From the NCBI GenBank assembly GCA_964035795.1, contig OZ038322.1, forward strand, positions 12,354,038 through 12,418,037: a DNA stretch of 64,000 nt. The letters run 5' to 3'. Below, in pieces: positions 43,011 through 56,711 of this stretch. The first letter of the stretch is position 1. The number at the start of each line of letters is the position of its first letter. The translations under genes were made by a program, and so were the position numbers. The stretch is from Pterobdella sp. o SKG-2022. Lineage: Eukaryota; Annelida; Clitellata; Hirudinida; Piscicolidae. Under the pieces are notes generated by a model. That model was not told the DNA's origin, searched no databases, and worked only from the letters and a program-made list of their open reading frames with translations.

Positions 43011-46000
43011 TCACTGTGGTAGAGCATGATATATGAAAAGGTTGTTTGTGGCAGCAATCGCTATGACTGATTCTTTAGGATGCCAAGCAGAATGAAGAAT
43101 TTTTTTATTGAAATCAAGGGATTCTACCAACACTTCATTGGGGCCTCTTCGGGGGACAGAAGAGGTAGAGGTGGTGACTTTTTTATGGGGTACTGCAAGA
43201 TGTGCAAATGGAGATGTAGGAGTGGTAGGGGGAGAGGGAGACTGAAGCAAGCGAGATGCTTCTAGTGTCAAATCATGGCTAGGGTTTTGACGGTCGAAGA
43301 GGCAGAAAAAATTGTTATAAGAACCTGTCAACAGCCATCTGAAATATTATGTTGCTATAAAAATTTTCTTAATTTCTTCTAATAATTTTACCATTACTAC
43401 TACTAACAATAAGCTTATGCATATGTGGTAATTGGATTATGCTAGCATTTACCGATCGTTTGAGCTCCAGCACGCCTCAAACTTGTCAAAAATGCAGTCA
43501 TTTTCATATAATGCACACAACTTTCCTCTGAGGTATTCATTCACCTGACAAAAAAGATCATTTAATTCAGTTTCAACTGAATCAAACTTCATTAAACAAA
43601 ACGATAAAAAACAAGCAGTATATAAATATTAACAACCACTAGCAACCTGGTAAGTTTCCACAGGTGACGTTTCCTTGCGCACATCCCATACCTGCAAACA
43701 TTAAATCTCGAATGAAGCAATACATACAAACTTACATACGAGGAAACAGCTTAAACAACAGAATGGGACAAGCAAAAAATACTATCCAATGTTTTGCAAT
43801 CCGAAGATTTGTATTTGACATAATTGAAATGCAACCATGGAAAATACATCTACCATTTCACCATTTCAAAGCATACAACTGTAAAACTGAGCGAACAAAA
43901 TTACCTTTACGGTTAGGTAATCTCGGGTAACCATGTAATTTCCATCTCTGGAAAACTTGACGTCGGAAATAGAAGATATAATTTCTGAAAAAAAACTCCT
44001 TGTGGCCGGGTCCTCAGGTTCTTCATATACTGGTGTGTGATTGCATTACTTCCGATGCTTGCATCATTAGGTGAAAATTATCGATCTACACCAAATATAA
44101 ATTTTAAATGATTCATTCCATATTAGATCATAACCAACTTTAACCATAAACTACTGATAATATTGACAAAAAATTTGATTAAAAATATAAGCATGAACGT
44201 TTAAAAGATGATAAATAGTAAGAGGTTGTTACATTTGGCGTGTTGGTCGCACAACGCTTGAGACCTCAAATCACATAACCTCAGTGTACCTGTGGTAACG
44301 ACATGTATCGATCAGACTACGCTTGAGCAACAAGGGTTAAAAGATTATAGAGAAAATTTCGTTGGTTACTTCAATCAAAACGCTAAAACTAGATGCTATT
44401 AACTCAAATTGAAGCTGCTTTCATAGATAGGAGCTATATCATATGCACAAACACATAATAAAGCGCTGTCATTGTTTTCTTATGAATCATCATTCTAAAG
44501 GGGCTTGACTCGGTTAGTATTCATTATGTTCTTTACAATCATCATATGTATAAAAAACTTGAATATCTTTATAATTACAGCCAAAACAAGATTAGCGTCT
44601 AATTTTTTTCAGACATTTATTTTAAATAAAATTAAATTGAGAAAAAAATGAAATTATGAAATAATTCCCAAGTACATTTTACTAGAAATTTTTCATCTAA
44701 TTAAAAAATTGAAACTGAATTAAATTCTCTTTATAACCTGCTTCATCATCAAATATCCTTGAAATCCATCTAAGCATAAAAATTAAACCAAATGTGAATG
44801 AAGAAACTATTATAAAACATGCAGAAAAGGCGATAAAACCTTTGCTACTGCTGTAGACAAGGATGTTGCATTGTGAGGGATGGAAGCAGGCTGCGGTGAT
44901 TACTTCTGTCAACTCTTCCATGTTCACAGGCTTTATGTCAACGATATCTGGTGGTTATAGTCATTCAAAGTGCATGCCGTTATGTAAAACATCGTCTATA
45001 ATGAAAAATGTTGATTTTTAAAACAATGAATACATTTTCTGAGACAAACGTTTGAATTCTACCTTGATACATAATCTTAAATGAGAATATGAACTCATTC
45101 AAGTGCAACCAACAAAAGCTATATTTGACCAAAACTATCGATCAATAGCTTTGGAGAAAACTGATACAAAAAAATACAAGCATGAATAGGTCATACATGG
45201 TAAAACCAGAACTATGTTAGCGAAAATAGAATGAAATGAAAAGCTTCACTAAATAACACAACTGTCGAAACTGACACAAACAAGCTAAATAAAGATGAAA
45301 CGAACTGAAGCTTTGGTCGGTAATGTCGAGATGCCATAGGTTGAGACGTAGATCGTCTGCAGAGATGAATGTCTCAAGATCGCTATTCACCTGTGATTGT
45401 AATAATCACATATAATATCATTGGTACATTTATCAATCAGTTAAAATTCATTGAGTATCATTATAATACAGTTCATACATTAACATTATTATTGATCAAT
45501 CGATAGATCAAATCTTTCTCCGTTCAACTTAGACATGCATGTGAACGAATTTAAAACGATGGTGATATTGTGGTGAGAAAGAGAGCAAAACAAAGTTTAA
45601 TGATTACTTAGAAAAAAACCAATTAATAATATTTTTCTACAACTTTTAACACATCAATGCACTTTCAAATAAATTTTGATAGTCGGAATATAGTGATACA
45701 TAAAACTACTATTGTGAATTGTGTACTAAAAATAAACAACCTACGTAATTACATTTTTGTACTAAGACGTTGGAAAGACAAAAAACGTGCGGTTAATATT
45801 AATAAAAATTTGAGAAACAGCACCTGAGTGTTTGATTCAAAAAGCTCATATATAATTAGTTTGAATTATTATTTATATTATCGGAGAAATTACTCCATTA
45901 AAAAACAACTGAACTTCCTAGAATGATTCAATGCAAAAAATTCCTTTAAAAGTCTGAAAAATGTAAAAATATTTGTTTAATTAGGTCAATTGAAAAAGTG

Positions 46001-49000
46001 AACCATAATGCAAATAAACAGTAATAAAAAAATACCAAATGATTTATTGAACTTTGCTCTATTGAAAGTTAAACAACAAAAACAATACCAAAATGCTATA
46101 AAGAACTTTGAAAAAGTCTATTTTGAAATAAGAAATTAGATCAGTTTCAAACATTTAAAACAAAAATAACATTAATCTAGCATAAAAACACTATAACGTA
46201 AAACCAACGAGTTTATACCTAAAGCAATTGCAGTAAATCTAAAAAAACTTTTTGAAGACTGCATCATATACAAAACCTAACACAACTATGACAGACATCC
46301 AAACAAAAAAGCCATCAGCCAAAAGACAGTGAAACAAGCATGGCCACCCACCGAGATGGAGTTGATGTGGTAGGCATGAGCATTGGCATAGACCCTTCGA
46401 GGAGTGGCGTCAATGGTGGCTGAAGGAGCGTCCTTTACTACAGGAACTTTGAGGCAAGTGATAGAGGATGGTGAATCTGAATTTATGTTCAACTCCCCTT
46501 CCAACTGCCTGTAGCGCTCTGATATCCGCCACAGCTTCACAGTTTTGTCTGTATAACGTGTATGTAATTTAAGTTTGTATGTTTATGCAATAAAACCAAA
46601 ATGACAGAGCAAGACTTAGACAGTTATTTTTCCTCCAGCTGATCTACCATTGTGAGTTCCAAAGTTGTATCATTAGAAAGATTTTATAGCAAAAAACGTT
46701 TGAAAGCGTTGAACACAAATTTTTGAAACCTTAAATGTTGCATTACCATTTGTGGATAAAAGGAAATGTGATTGGTTGTTATATCCTATCCATTCTATCT
46801 TGTTTATTTTCTCTTCTATCTCCAAGCTTTTCAAGTAATCAAACTCTGTTATTGTTGACAAAATAAGTACTTGGCATACATTCATAGGCTGTCTGGCATG
46901 GAACCAGATGTTTACGACTATATATAAAAGATTAAAATAAAAGAGAAGATGCACAAACCAGGCTCATGACTCTGGAAAGTGGTGTAAACGCCATACTCTG
47001 CTAAATGTTCTGGGTTGTTCTTTGACTGTATGAATGAGCATGCTTATTCATTGAAAAATTTGTGAAAAACTCATTAAAACACAGTGAGATAGATATTATA
47101 TGAACTTGAGAATATCATTGAACGCTTTGCAACACTGATAAATTGCCTGAAAATACTGATAATTACTCTTATCTTTGATCACAATGATTGTAAAAACCTT
47201 TTTACTATTTCTAGGACAATTCTTTTGTAAATCATTCTTAGTTAATTTGAAGCAAAATTTTTTTTATCAAGTCACTTGTTGTCTTTAAAAAACTCAGTTT
47301 GTCATTACTAAACTTCTTTACTTATTGTTAAATTTGTTAATGAATTATATATATTTTTTTGGTATTGTAATATGAAGCCTCATCAAGATATTGATTAATG
47401 TATTATCTTCATCTTTGTGATGTTTCATTTTTTTATTTCACCTTTAGCATCCCAGTGCACTTTGACCTATGGATATCCTTTCCATATTCTTAAAAGTATG
47501 TTACATTTTATTCCTCCCACCTTCCTTTCCAATGTTTTTATTGCGTTTTTTCAATTTAAAAATGCTTCCAACTTAAATTTCAAGCTATACATAAAAAAAT
47601 TGAATAATAATGAAAACAACATCAGTGATGAACATACCTCTGGATGCCTCTTGAAGATGACGATCCTTCCTCCTTTGTCTCCAGTCGCCAACAACTCTCC
47701 ATCTCGATTGAACTCCACACACGAAATTACATCAGCTAGTGAACAAACATTATAGTGCTTTTAGTGTAAATATTTATTTTCCACCAGTCTCACTCATTAG
47801 AAACATGCTTTCCACTCAAGTTATATGGTGAACATACTTTATCAATGAAAGATATCAAAAATTGCCTCATTTTTTTAAGTTTTTTTTTAACACTTGACAA
47901 AAAATTGATACATGATGTCTTTGAAGAATTATACAATGAATATAGAATAGAACCGTGATTTTAAAAGCAAATATATCCATTCAAAGATTATATATTTTTT
48001 AAAACATAAATTTTACATGAAATAAGCGTTATCCATACATGAATACAATGAACCTTCATAAATATTTATATAAGAGACTCCATTTAACATTAAAAACACA
48101 ACATTGCATATTTTAATTGAATCTAACACAAACTATAATAACACTTTATTATTCATAGCTTTGCATTTAGTTCTATTGTCTTATAAATGGTCACCATTAT
48201 CTTTAAATAATATCAGATTTTTTTAAATAAAACATGGTGAATCTATATAATAGAACCAAAATCTTGGAGCAAACTATTAATAACTTAAATAATAAATACT
48301 TGAAACCAATGTTACATATGTAATGAAGAGCTAACTATTGATTTGAACTACAAAATGAGATTATATAGAAGAATTAAATTAGGTACGCATGTAAAGTTCG
48401 TGAACCATAGTTGAAACCACATATCACACTATAAATCCTGTATTATACAGAATATGCAAGACAATCCCAAATTGGTGTTTTAGTTGAACAATCGATAAAT
48501 ATCAAAGGATGCTACCCAATGTAAAAAATAAATCTTTATATCTTATAAAGATTATAATTAAACAATTTAATATCTTATCAAACATTTATTATAGTGAAAA
48601 TCTTTTTTCCAATGTGTCCCCAATTTCTGCATAAGCTTGTGCTCCTACATCCAACCATGAGTATTCTCAAAAACAATTCAATTTTTCAGCAGTAGCTTTC
48701 TCCATAATTTAAAAAAAAATTTTCAACTTATCACTCTTTCACAACTTTCTACTTCAAAACTCTATGTTTTCTTGATATGTTCATCCTTCTTTTTTTCAAA
48801 ACATGTTTCAATTCTCTCAAACTTTATTACCTCAAAACAGCATTATAAATTTATTAGAAAAAATGCATATATACTTCATGAAATGATCCGATATTTTCAA
48901 AGTACTTGAAAACTAATGACTTATTAATTAAAATTGATGAAAACATTATGAAATAATTCTAATCAATGAGAAATATGATGTGCATAGCAATACAATTATT

Positions 49001-50109
49001 AAAAAATCTTGTTATGAATAACTAAATAACTAGAACCCTAAAGTAGTAAAATTATTATACATATATTGATTTGTAATCATTAAATCATAACTTCACCCTG
49101 CACATTTTTTCCACTACATTGATGGGCTTTGATATGAAAATGTTAAGAACATGTTTTTTAATGTCAAAATGTTTGTTCTATAAAAACAAGAGCGTCTTGT
49201 AAAATTAAAGATGTTGAGATAGAAGCCTTGTAATGTCATATACATATAACTTTATATTTTTTATAAATTATTAGAATAGTTTAAATATTTTTTTGGGTCA
49301 ATATTGCTCAGCTTCAAGTTATAGTTTGGAAAATGTTAAAAACTCAGTGACAAATTCTTAGATATTGTGTTTTTATTAAAATTTCCCACAATTTAACAAG
49401 GTGAATATATAAATGAATACAAAAGATAATTGAAAACATATACCTTTATTCGAGTATTGTTAAAAATATTTTTTTGAAATTTGCTTAACAATAAGGTGTT
49501 GCAAAAATAATTATATAAAAACAAGTTCACAGTTCAAAAATAAACAAAGATATATAGTATAATTTATTTGATCTTCAACTCTCGAAAAATTTTAAAATAA
49601 ATTTCATTATAAACAACACACAAACCTTCGGCTATTTCCTCATCTGCGGTTCCTTTAACTTGTGAGAAATACCACTGGCGGTCCTCACTGCCTGCTGAAT
49701 TCATTATTTTCACGGTTTACCGAGTGGATTATACTTTCAAAATTGATTGACGGGATTGTTTTATTTAACGAATTCCATCGATATCATTATTCTTAGCGTA
49801 ATAAAAAACACTTTGTGAGACGTGGAATAAATATATTTGATGAATATTTGAATAAGATTTATGATATAGTTTTTTGATATTAACAAATTCGCATTACCTC
49901 TATATATCACATGATTGTAGAAATATTACTTTGATGCATGGATAATGAATAAGTAAACTTATAAAATAAATAACAAAGAGAAACTTCCAAACATTTTAGA
50001 AAATAGGTTTTTGGAAAATATTTCAGCAGCACCAACTAACGAGTTAATAAGCGATAATCAATGGCGTTGAAATCGATATATAATGCCAAAAAAACAACTT
50101 ACCAGCCAT
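43011..50109 (-). CDS. PPP2R2A: PP2A regulatory subunit B55 (twins/PPP2R2), 13 exons, 458 aa
   Basis: B55 is the seven-bladed WD40 subunit that targets protein phosphatase 2A to its substrates. Exons: 50103-50109 (MA...), 49626-49694, 47638-47735, 46959-47025, 46747-46845, 46352-46548, 45306-45390, 44840-44947, 44233-44289, 43905-44029, 43647-43691, 43453-43544, 43011-43338. All joins are GT-AG and in phase, 1377 nt with stop. Family blocks in order: [162 protein letters not shown] Pro/Ser/Thr-rich insert ([13 protein letters not shown]) sits in the last exon, where vertebrate B55 also has a variable loop. Another in-frame ATG at 49704-49702 (MNSAGSEDR) could serve as an alternative first exon. 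Confidence 0.97.
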
Positions 50110-50598
50110 AGTGTATTTTTTAAAAGTTTCTGCCGGAAAAAGTGAGAACAACCGAGTCTACTCAAAAGGTTAAAGGACCGGATTATTAATTTCAAACACG
50201 GAAATTTAACGTTGGGTGTGATAGTAGTGTTTCACTTTGCGACAACTAAACATACAACCAAATAACTTTTGAAAAAATAATCTATATAAAACTTTTGAAA
50301 GACATTCCAAGGGTATTAACTAAGGCGAAAGCATTACATTTTATTGTCCCTCGAACCATTGTTTTCAAGAAAGTAAATTGAATTAAGCAGTTGTTTATGG
50401 GAGTTTTTAAATGATCAATCCATAAAGCATAACAAAACAAAATTTTGTTTTTTAAAAAACACGGAAAAAATTATTCCAAAGAATAAATTATTAATTGCAA
50501 AGATTATATATATATATATAACTGCTCTACGTAGAGAAATATTATAGATAACATATGTTATATTTACAATATTAGTTCATGTATCAACTGATATTTAC
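50110..50598. other. Intergenic between PPP2R2A and DYNLRB
   Basis: About 490 bp: the B55 promoter side and the 3' flank of the roadblock gene, both on the minus strand. Includes a TA run near 50508-50520. No distinct promoter element is seen. Confidence 0.5.
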
Positions 50599-52327
50599 TT
50601 ATTCACTAGGATTCTGTATGACAATTAGCATATAGTCTTTATCTGTAAAATAAAAGATTTTTATTAGAACTTATAATTAATATTTTAATTTAGAAACCAA
50701 TTTTTATAAAAAATTAAATTAACATAACAAACCAGGAGCAATCATTATCTCATGCTTCTTAGAGCGGATTCTCAGAAAAGTAAGATCATTTTGAGGATCG
50801 GTAGCTCTTACACAGTGACGAGCATTAGCTACTAAGCCATGGAAAAGACTAGCATAATGCACAGTTGTTGCATTGTCTAATGTTGTTCTTATTGGGATTC
50901 CTTAAAATCAATTAGTTTATTATTCATATCAATTCATTACATTTTAATTTGAATGAGTGTATTAACCAAAAAGATTGATTTAAGTTTTTAAGTTGAAAAA
51001 TTAAATGGTTGGATAAATAAAAAAAAATTAATATAATAAATTGATTTTAAAAAAATAATAAATTATGAAATTATGATTATTCAGAATGCATATGAACTGT
51101 TTTATTTACCTTTGATGAGGTATACAATGTGTATATTTTTCAATCGATTAGACATTGTATGTAAAATGTTTAATCTATCATATAATTTATTTTTGATATG
51201 ACCTCGGAATTCCTTTAAGCAAATGCTCACAAAAGTATAATCTCAAAACTAATTTTTTGAATTTGTGCAAAAGTCCGAAGCAATAACTCACCGAGTATTT
51301 ATTTTGTATAGCATTTTTCAATTATATGTATACAAGAAAATTTATCTGCCATATGGGCAAGTTTTTTGATGTTTTTAGTTCATACCTTAGAGTCAAAAAA
51401 ACAATTGATTTTGTGTCTATAAGGTTTGATGCCAAGTTTCTAGCAGAATACTAAGCTTTTTTAAAAATTTTATGCAACAATTAACTTAGAAAATTTTCTT
51501 GGACAAACTCTTGTGAGCTTTCCATATTTATCAAAATCCTCGTTAAGTTCATTATAGAATTTTTAAATAAAGGTATTTAAAAATGTAGCATATTTAAAGT
51601 TTTTTTAAAAAGTATATAGAGTATTTTTGAGAATGTCTATTTCACTTTGACAATGTTCATATACTTTTAACTTATTAGACATTTATATATTTAATGAGCT
51701 CATTGATTAAGTATTTTGAACACATTGTTGATATATTTATTTTGAAACTTGAAATGATTATATTTTTGAAACTTTGACTATTTATTAGACTTTAATATTT
51801 TTATTGAAATACTAATTTTTTTTGATATTCACATTTTTTTAATCTGTTAACTTAATAAAAAAATTCTAAATAAAATAACCTTTATTTTTTGTTTTGCATA
51901 TTTAGTGAACTAATCTCATCATTTTCTTTATGAAATAATTTATTTTATATGCATAATAAAAAAAAACTCACTTCATCATATATTTTTAACTTTTCATTAC
52001 TTAAAAAAAATTTTTCAAAATAATTCATTATATTTCTTGTTTTTTCAACTTAATAAAAATATTTAAAAATTTACTTGAGTATAAATAAGACATATACATA
52101 TTTTCTAAAATTATTTGTCTCAATTATTTATTGCTTGTACCATGAAGATACAAGCAATACCTTTCTAATAGATAGTTTTTAAGCGGATTTTAAAAATAAC
52201 CTCTAAAAAACTTTGAATTCTAAAAAAATGGTATCACCCAACCTTCCATGTTAATGATGATTAAACCAATCACCCCCTTTTGAGCCTGAAGTCTCTTTAG
52301 AGTGTCCTCTATCTCTGCCTGAAACAT
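50599..52327 (-). CDS. DYNLRB1: Dynein light chain roadblock (DYNLRB), 96-98 aa
   Basis: This small roadblock/LC7-fold subunit binds dynein intermediate chains in cytoplasmic and ciliary dyneins. Exon 52243-52318 encodes [19 protein letters not shown] and IIINMEG; exon 50733-50900 encodes [28 protein letters not shown] and [19 protein letters not shown]; exon 50599-50642 encodes [14 protein letters not shown] and the stop. Each segment aligns with the human protein from memory at the same positions. The 288 nt from Ala to stop are in phase. The start is unclear: either ATG at 52327 ([10 protein letters not shown], 98 aa), or a separate upstream exon supplying Met through the tttcag acceptor at 52319, giving the usual 96 aa. 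I could not find that exon. Confidence 0.95.
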
Positions 52328-54536
52328 GATTTTGAATGTAAAAAACAAAATTAAAAATAATAGCGTACCATTTTTAAGTAAATTAGCACAAGAGCCTTGG
52401 ATGATCAAAAATAAATGTCGACAGTTACTATGCAATAATTCGCATGCGTCAAAATGGTCGGACTAACGTTACTATGCAATTTTAGATGCTGATTTTAGTA
52501 AATTTTTATTTTTATATAAAACGATTTTTGCAAGCAAAACATCAAAAATGTTAGCTGATTTTTTTGAATAAACTTTTTTTTCAAAAAGACTTTTCGTACT
52601 TTCAAAACCTTTAGGAAATTTAACTGATTAAAAAACATTCGGTGTTTTTGAAAAACAAGAAAACATGCAAAATATTAAATTTTCATTTTTAGTAACAAAG
52701 CTTTTGACCTTACTAAGATAACGTCGTCAGATTTCACAGTTAAACAAACTCAAGTTTCGAGCTTTGAAAAGCTTTATTAAGAAAATTACAAATGAAAATT
52801 TTTGCAGGTCTTTTAGAATAACTTTGGAGATCCTATTTTGAAACACAATTTTAAGTTTGCTTTTTCTTTTTTCACCAATATTTTTTTTATCTCAACACCC
52901 TTTTCTTTTATATGACTCAATGATTTCGGTGATAGGCGTACGGATGAATGTCCAGTGAAATTTGACGATATATTTAACTGAAAAATTGTTGGTCTTTCTT
53001 GCATCGTTTTACCAACGCAATATGGGAATCGCAAACTCTTATTTAAAATTTTTTTTTCAAAGAATTATATACCAAAATTCACGTGTAGGTTATACATAAT
53101 GTTCAAAAGTTGTTTTTGTTTGAGTTAAGATTATAATTCTTTAGTCTCACCAGTTTTTGTATTCAGGTTTCTGGCTAGTTTGTATACGCGCTGAGTGAAA
53201 TTCTATATAAAAAACATTAATGATAAAAAGAAACAGAATTTTTTAAAGTTGAAAAATACGCCCAAGGAATAGAAGTTGATGGAGGTCAAGATTAATACAA
53301 AATCAAGCCGATGTAATTATGAAGTTCTTTGCCTTATTGATGTGCCTTTTTTTTCAATTTTTCAGTTTCGATTTATTATTTCTAAATGCACATTATTTGA
53401 CTTTTTTTTCAATTTAATTTCTTTGTTGTGACTATGGAAAATAGTTTGATCACGTGCAATTTTAAAACTTAAAATCTTTGACATATATTGATAATAGAAT
53501 GTCGAATGTCTTTAAATTAAAATTATTTTTTTTTTAAAAACTTTAATTTGTTTAAAAATTTAATTCTTTCAGAAGCTTTTCGTCATCGGTGTATAAAAAA
53601 CGTAGGTTTACTGGGTTTTTTACAAATTGCTTTATAAAACGTGAATGCAGAGAATGATAAGATAAATATAATAAAGCATACAGCTTTCAAGAAGAAAGCA
53701 AAACTATCTTAATAGTATGAAATGTTGTATGAAGAATACATCTATATAGACTATACAGAATTATATTATTTACGAACAATTTTAAAAAAATCTAAGGTAA
53801 ATATAACGGATTTTAATTTTATTAACACAGATCTATTCCACACGATGCGGGAAAATACATTAAATGGTGTTTAATAAATTGAAATCCAAATAAATTTAAT
53901 TAATGGATGTACCCATGGGTAAAGTATAGACAATTTGCCAATTTAGCGATAAAATGTCTCAAAAATATTTTGCAATGTTGTTTCCATTTTTCTTTTTGTG
54001 TAAGTTTTTTAACTAAGCTAAAACTTGAAAGGTTTTAAGCCAGTTTCTAGCTTAAAATTTTATTTTTTTCGGTGAAATGAGTCAACAAAGAAAATATCAA
54101 TACAAGCTTTTTTTTGGTTTTTTGTCGATTTAACAATTAACGCAAAAATTTAAACACCATAAGTGTAAAATTAATTAAAACAATGCTTTGCTCGAAAAAT
54201 AGGTTGCAATCATCAAATTTGAGTTTGAAAAGAATGAAATTTTTTTAAAAGTTTGAAAGTTTTATTTAATTTAAAGAAATTAATAAATGTAAAACTAGAA
54301 ACATTTCTACAGCATGCGATCGTTCATAGTTTTATCGCAGAATTTTTAAATAGCTTGTTTACTATTTCGTTCAATGTGTAATCGGTGAGCTAGAGACTTG
54401 ACTTTTTAATTTTTTAATCAATAGAAACTAATTTTGAAAAATTCTTTCTAAATATTTAAACTAACATCTGTCACTGACGCTTGTTTTTAGTGGAGGCAAA
54501 GAATTTCCTAATTACATCAGCAAGATTTTGTATTAA
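52328..54536. other. Intergenic, no gene seen
   Basis: AT-rich. A 73-codon minus frame at 52813-53034 has ordinary composition but no homology I recognise and no splice partner. A first exon of the roadblock gene may be hidden here. Confidence 0.45.
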
Positions 54537-56707
54537 CCCATTACTTCCCGTAATTCATCCGCTAATGAATTTTTTCTTTTTTGAACTTCAAATATGTATT
54601 TAGTCAATATATGAGCATTTATGAAAAAAAATTCGAAAAAGTAAATTTAAAATATTATTTTCACTGCTTCACATCATTTGTCTTTAAAATATACCTTTTG
54701 TCTTTAAATATGCGTTGTTTTTTTCCACCATTAAAATTATATGAACATTTTTTGTATATTTCATACATTTTCGACAAGCCATCTCAATCTTGTCATTATC
54801 CTAGCATCAGCTTTCAGCAAACCTTTGATGGCAGCATTTGAAGCATTCGATGTAATAAGATGTAGATAGAGAAAAGATTGGCCAACACCACTTTTTCGAT
54901 CTTATTTGAATTCTATAAAGAGATATGCTCTGGTTGAAAAGGTCAACATCTCCCATGTAATTTATATGAATTGCTATAGAATTCGGATTAGTATCTTGAT
55001 TCAGTCTTAACTTATTTTATTCCATCTTGGTACAACCGTTTGAGGACTATTTTGGTAGAGATAAGAAACAAGCTTGCTATCTTTCCACTTGACAACCGAG
55101 ATGTTTTTGCACTATATTGGAACCGTGGTTAAAACCTTTATCTGGAATTCTGGTTTGGTTTCCACAAGATAGTTCCACGTGCAACAAAGATCCTTCTTGT
55201 GAACATGAAGCGCTAAATTTGTAACTCAATCTTACTGGCATTTCTTTAATGAACTGTTTTTCATTCTGCTTACTGTAATATGGCACCCTTATCTCATCAA
55301 TGCTGCAATGTTCCGAGACATCGTTTTGTAAGCACACCATGTTCAAGTGATCAAGAAGAGGACGTACCTTGTAAAATCTGTCATTGCCTATTTTTGAATT
55401 TTCGACAAAATTCACTAGCCGCATAATCTGATTAAACGTGTTCCTTCTCATGACTTCAGCCACCAGTGTGCCAAGGCAATCTCTTTTTTTCCAGTACATA
55501 TGTCTATAAGAAGCTTAAAGTATTTTGATTAGAATAAATTAGCGAGAAACAGTTGGACATTTTTGGTTGAAATGCATTCCGAAGGAGAAGACTTTTGAGA
55601 AGCATATAAGATATTTTGACAACAAATATCTTCTTTCCATTTATCAGTCAAAAACAGATTTAAACATTGTTCAGAAGTTTCAAACTTTTAAATTTAAATT
55701 TGGTTGTTCAGACGAAAGCTTTTCATCGTGTTTTGTGCTCCAAGAAAACTTTTTTTTGTTTGCTTTTTCTTTTTTTTTCAATTTAAACTCTTCTTTTTCA
55801 TCGCCACTCAAATCAACTTTGCCGCAAAAAGATTTGAAGGAAATTTTTTGAAATTGTAAGTAGATTTTTCATCATTTGAATTTTCTGTATCACAAGCTGT
55901 TTCATTTTTGCTTTTTCTATAAGTGGTAAAATTTCAAAAAGTTGTTTTTCCCAGTATTATTTTTTCAAATATTTATTAGCTGTTTTTATTTATTTTTTTT
56001 AATATTTATTATATTTACATTTATTATATTTATATTTACTATATTTATATTTATTGTATTTATATTATATTTATTTTATAACTTATTTAGATTCATTTCA
56101 TTTGTATTATATATTTATTATATTTACTTTTTTATTTTATTTTATACATTTCTTATTTATTTTTTATATTATCATATTACTTTGTTTATCATTATTGTCT
56201 AACCAAAATTGGCTGAACTTTCTTCAACGCCCACGGAAAAGGAACATTTAATAACTAAAAATTTAATTGTGAGAATGACTTTAAAAAATTTAAATCCTAT
56301 TTAATTATGAATAAAATTTTGAATTTTTTCAAAATTTAATAGAAAACTTTACATATAATTTTCATCATGGTTTATTACAAAAATATTATATATTAGATAA
56401 ATATGAACTCTAAATAGATCGTTATCTATTTTATATTTCTAAAAAATATATTACTGTGTTTAAACAATAATTATAATGAAAATATAAATTTTTTTGGCAT
56501 TTAAAAATTTTTTTAATTTCAGTTTAAAGCGAAAAAACGTTTTTCATATAGTAGTTGGTTTCAAATGTGCACTGTGAGCTGAAATTTTTTATTAAGAATG
56601 ATGTTTGAAAAATGTATGTTCAAATTTCCAAAAATATTCGACCGATACAAACAAGGCTATCGTATTTTGAAAATGTTACACTTAATAGACGTTCGGGAAG
56701 TGATGGG
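54537..56707 (-). mobile_element. piggyBac-family DNA transposon, 2171 bp, with TIRs and TTAA duplications
   Basis: The left end is TTAA (54533-54536) then CCCATTACTTCCCG; the right end is CGGGAAGTGATGGG then TTAA (56708-56711). The 14-bp ends are inverted copies with one mismatch, and TTAA target sites with CCC-type termini are the mark of piggyBac elements. Inside, on the minus strand, lie recognisable transposase pieces. The right third (55.9-56.6 kb) is almost pure AT low complexity. The element spans the whole interval and looks like one insertion. Confidence 0.9.
54840..55499 (-). pseudogene. piggyBac transposase remnant (DDE_Tnp_1_7)
   Basis: Frame 55077-55499 reads GTLVAEVMRRNTFNQIMRLV, then DRFYKVRPLLDHLN, then SEHCSIDEIRVPYYSKQNEK, the family block around the first catalytic Asp (hxxSIDExMIPF). 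Below it, 54860-54930 yields VVLANLFSIYILL, matching the VYFDNxFTSxxLL block, but with the family's catalytic Asp replaced by Ala. Stops break the two, and the C-terminal Cys-rich domain is not seen. It is inactive in this copy. Confidence 0.8.
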
Positions 56708-56711
56708 TTAA

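Noticed and set aside
47417..47755. 112-codon plus frame
   Set aside because: It overlaps exon 3 of PPP2R2A on the other strand and is otherwise AT-rich intron.
55942..56251. Hydrophobic open frames rich in Phe, Ile, Tyr and Leu
   Set aside because: The DNA is an almost pure T/A tract within the piggyBac element; the apparent membrane protein is a composition effect.
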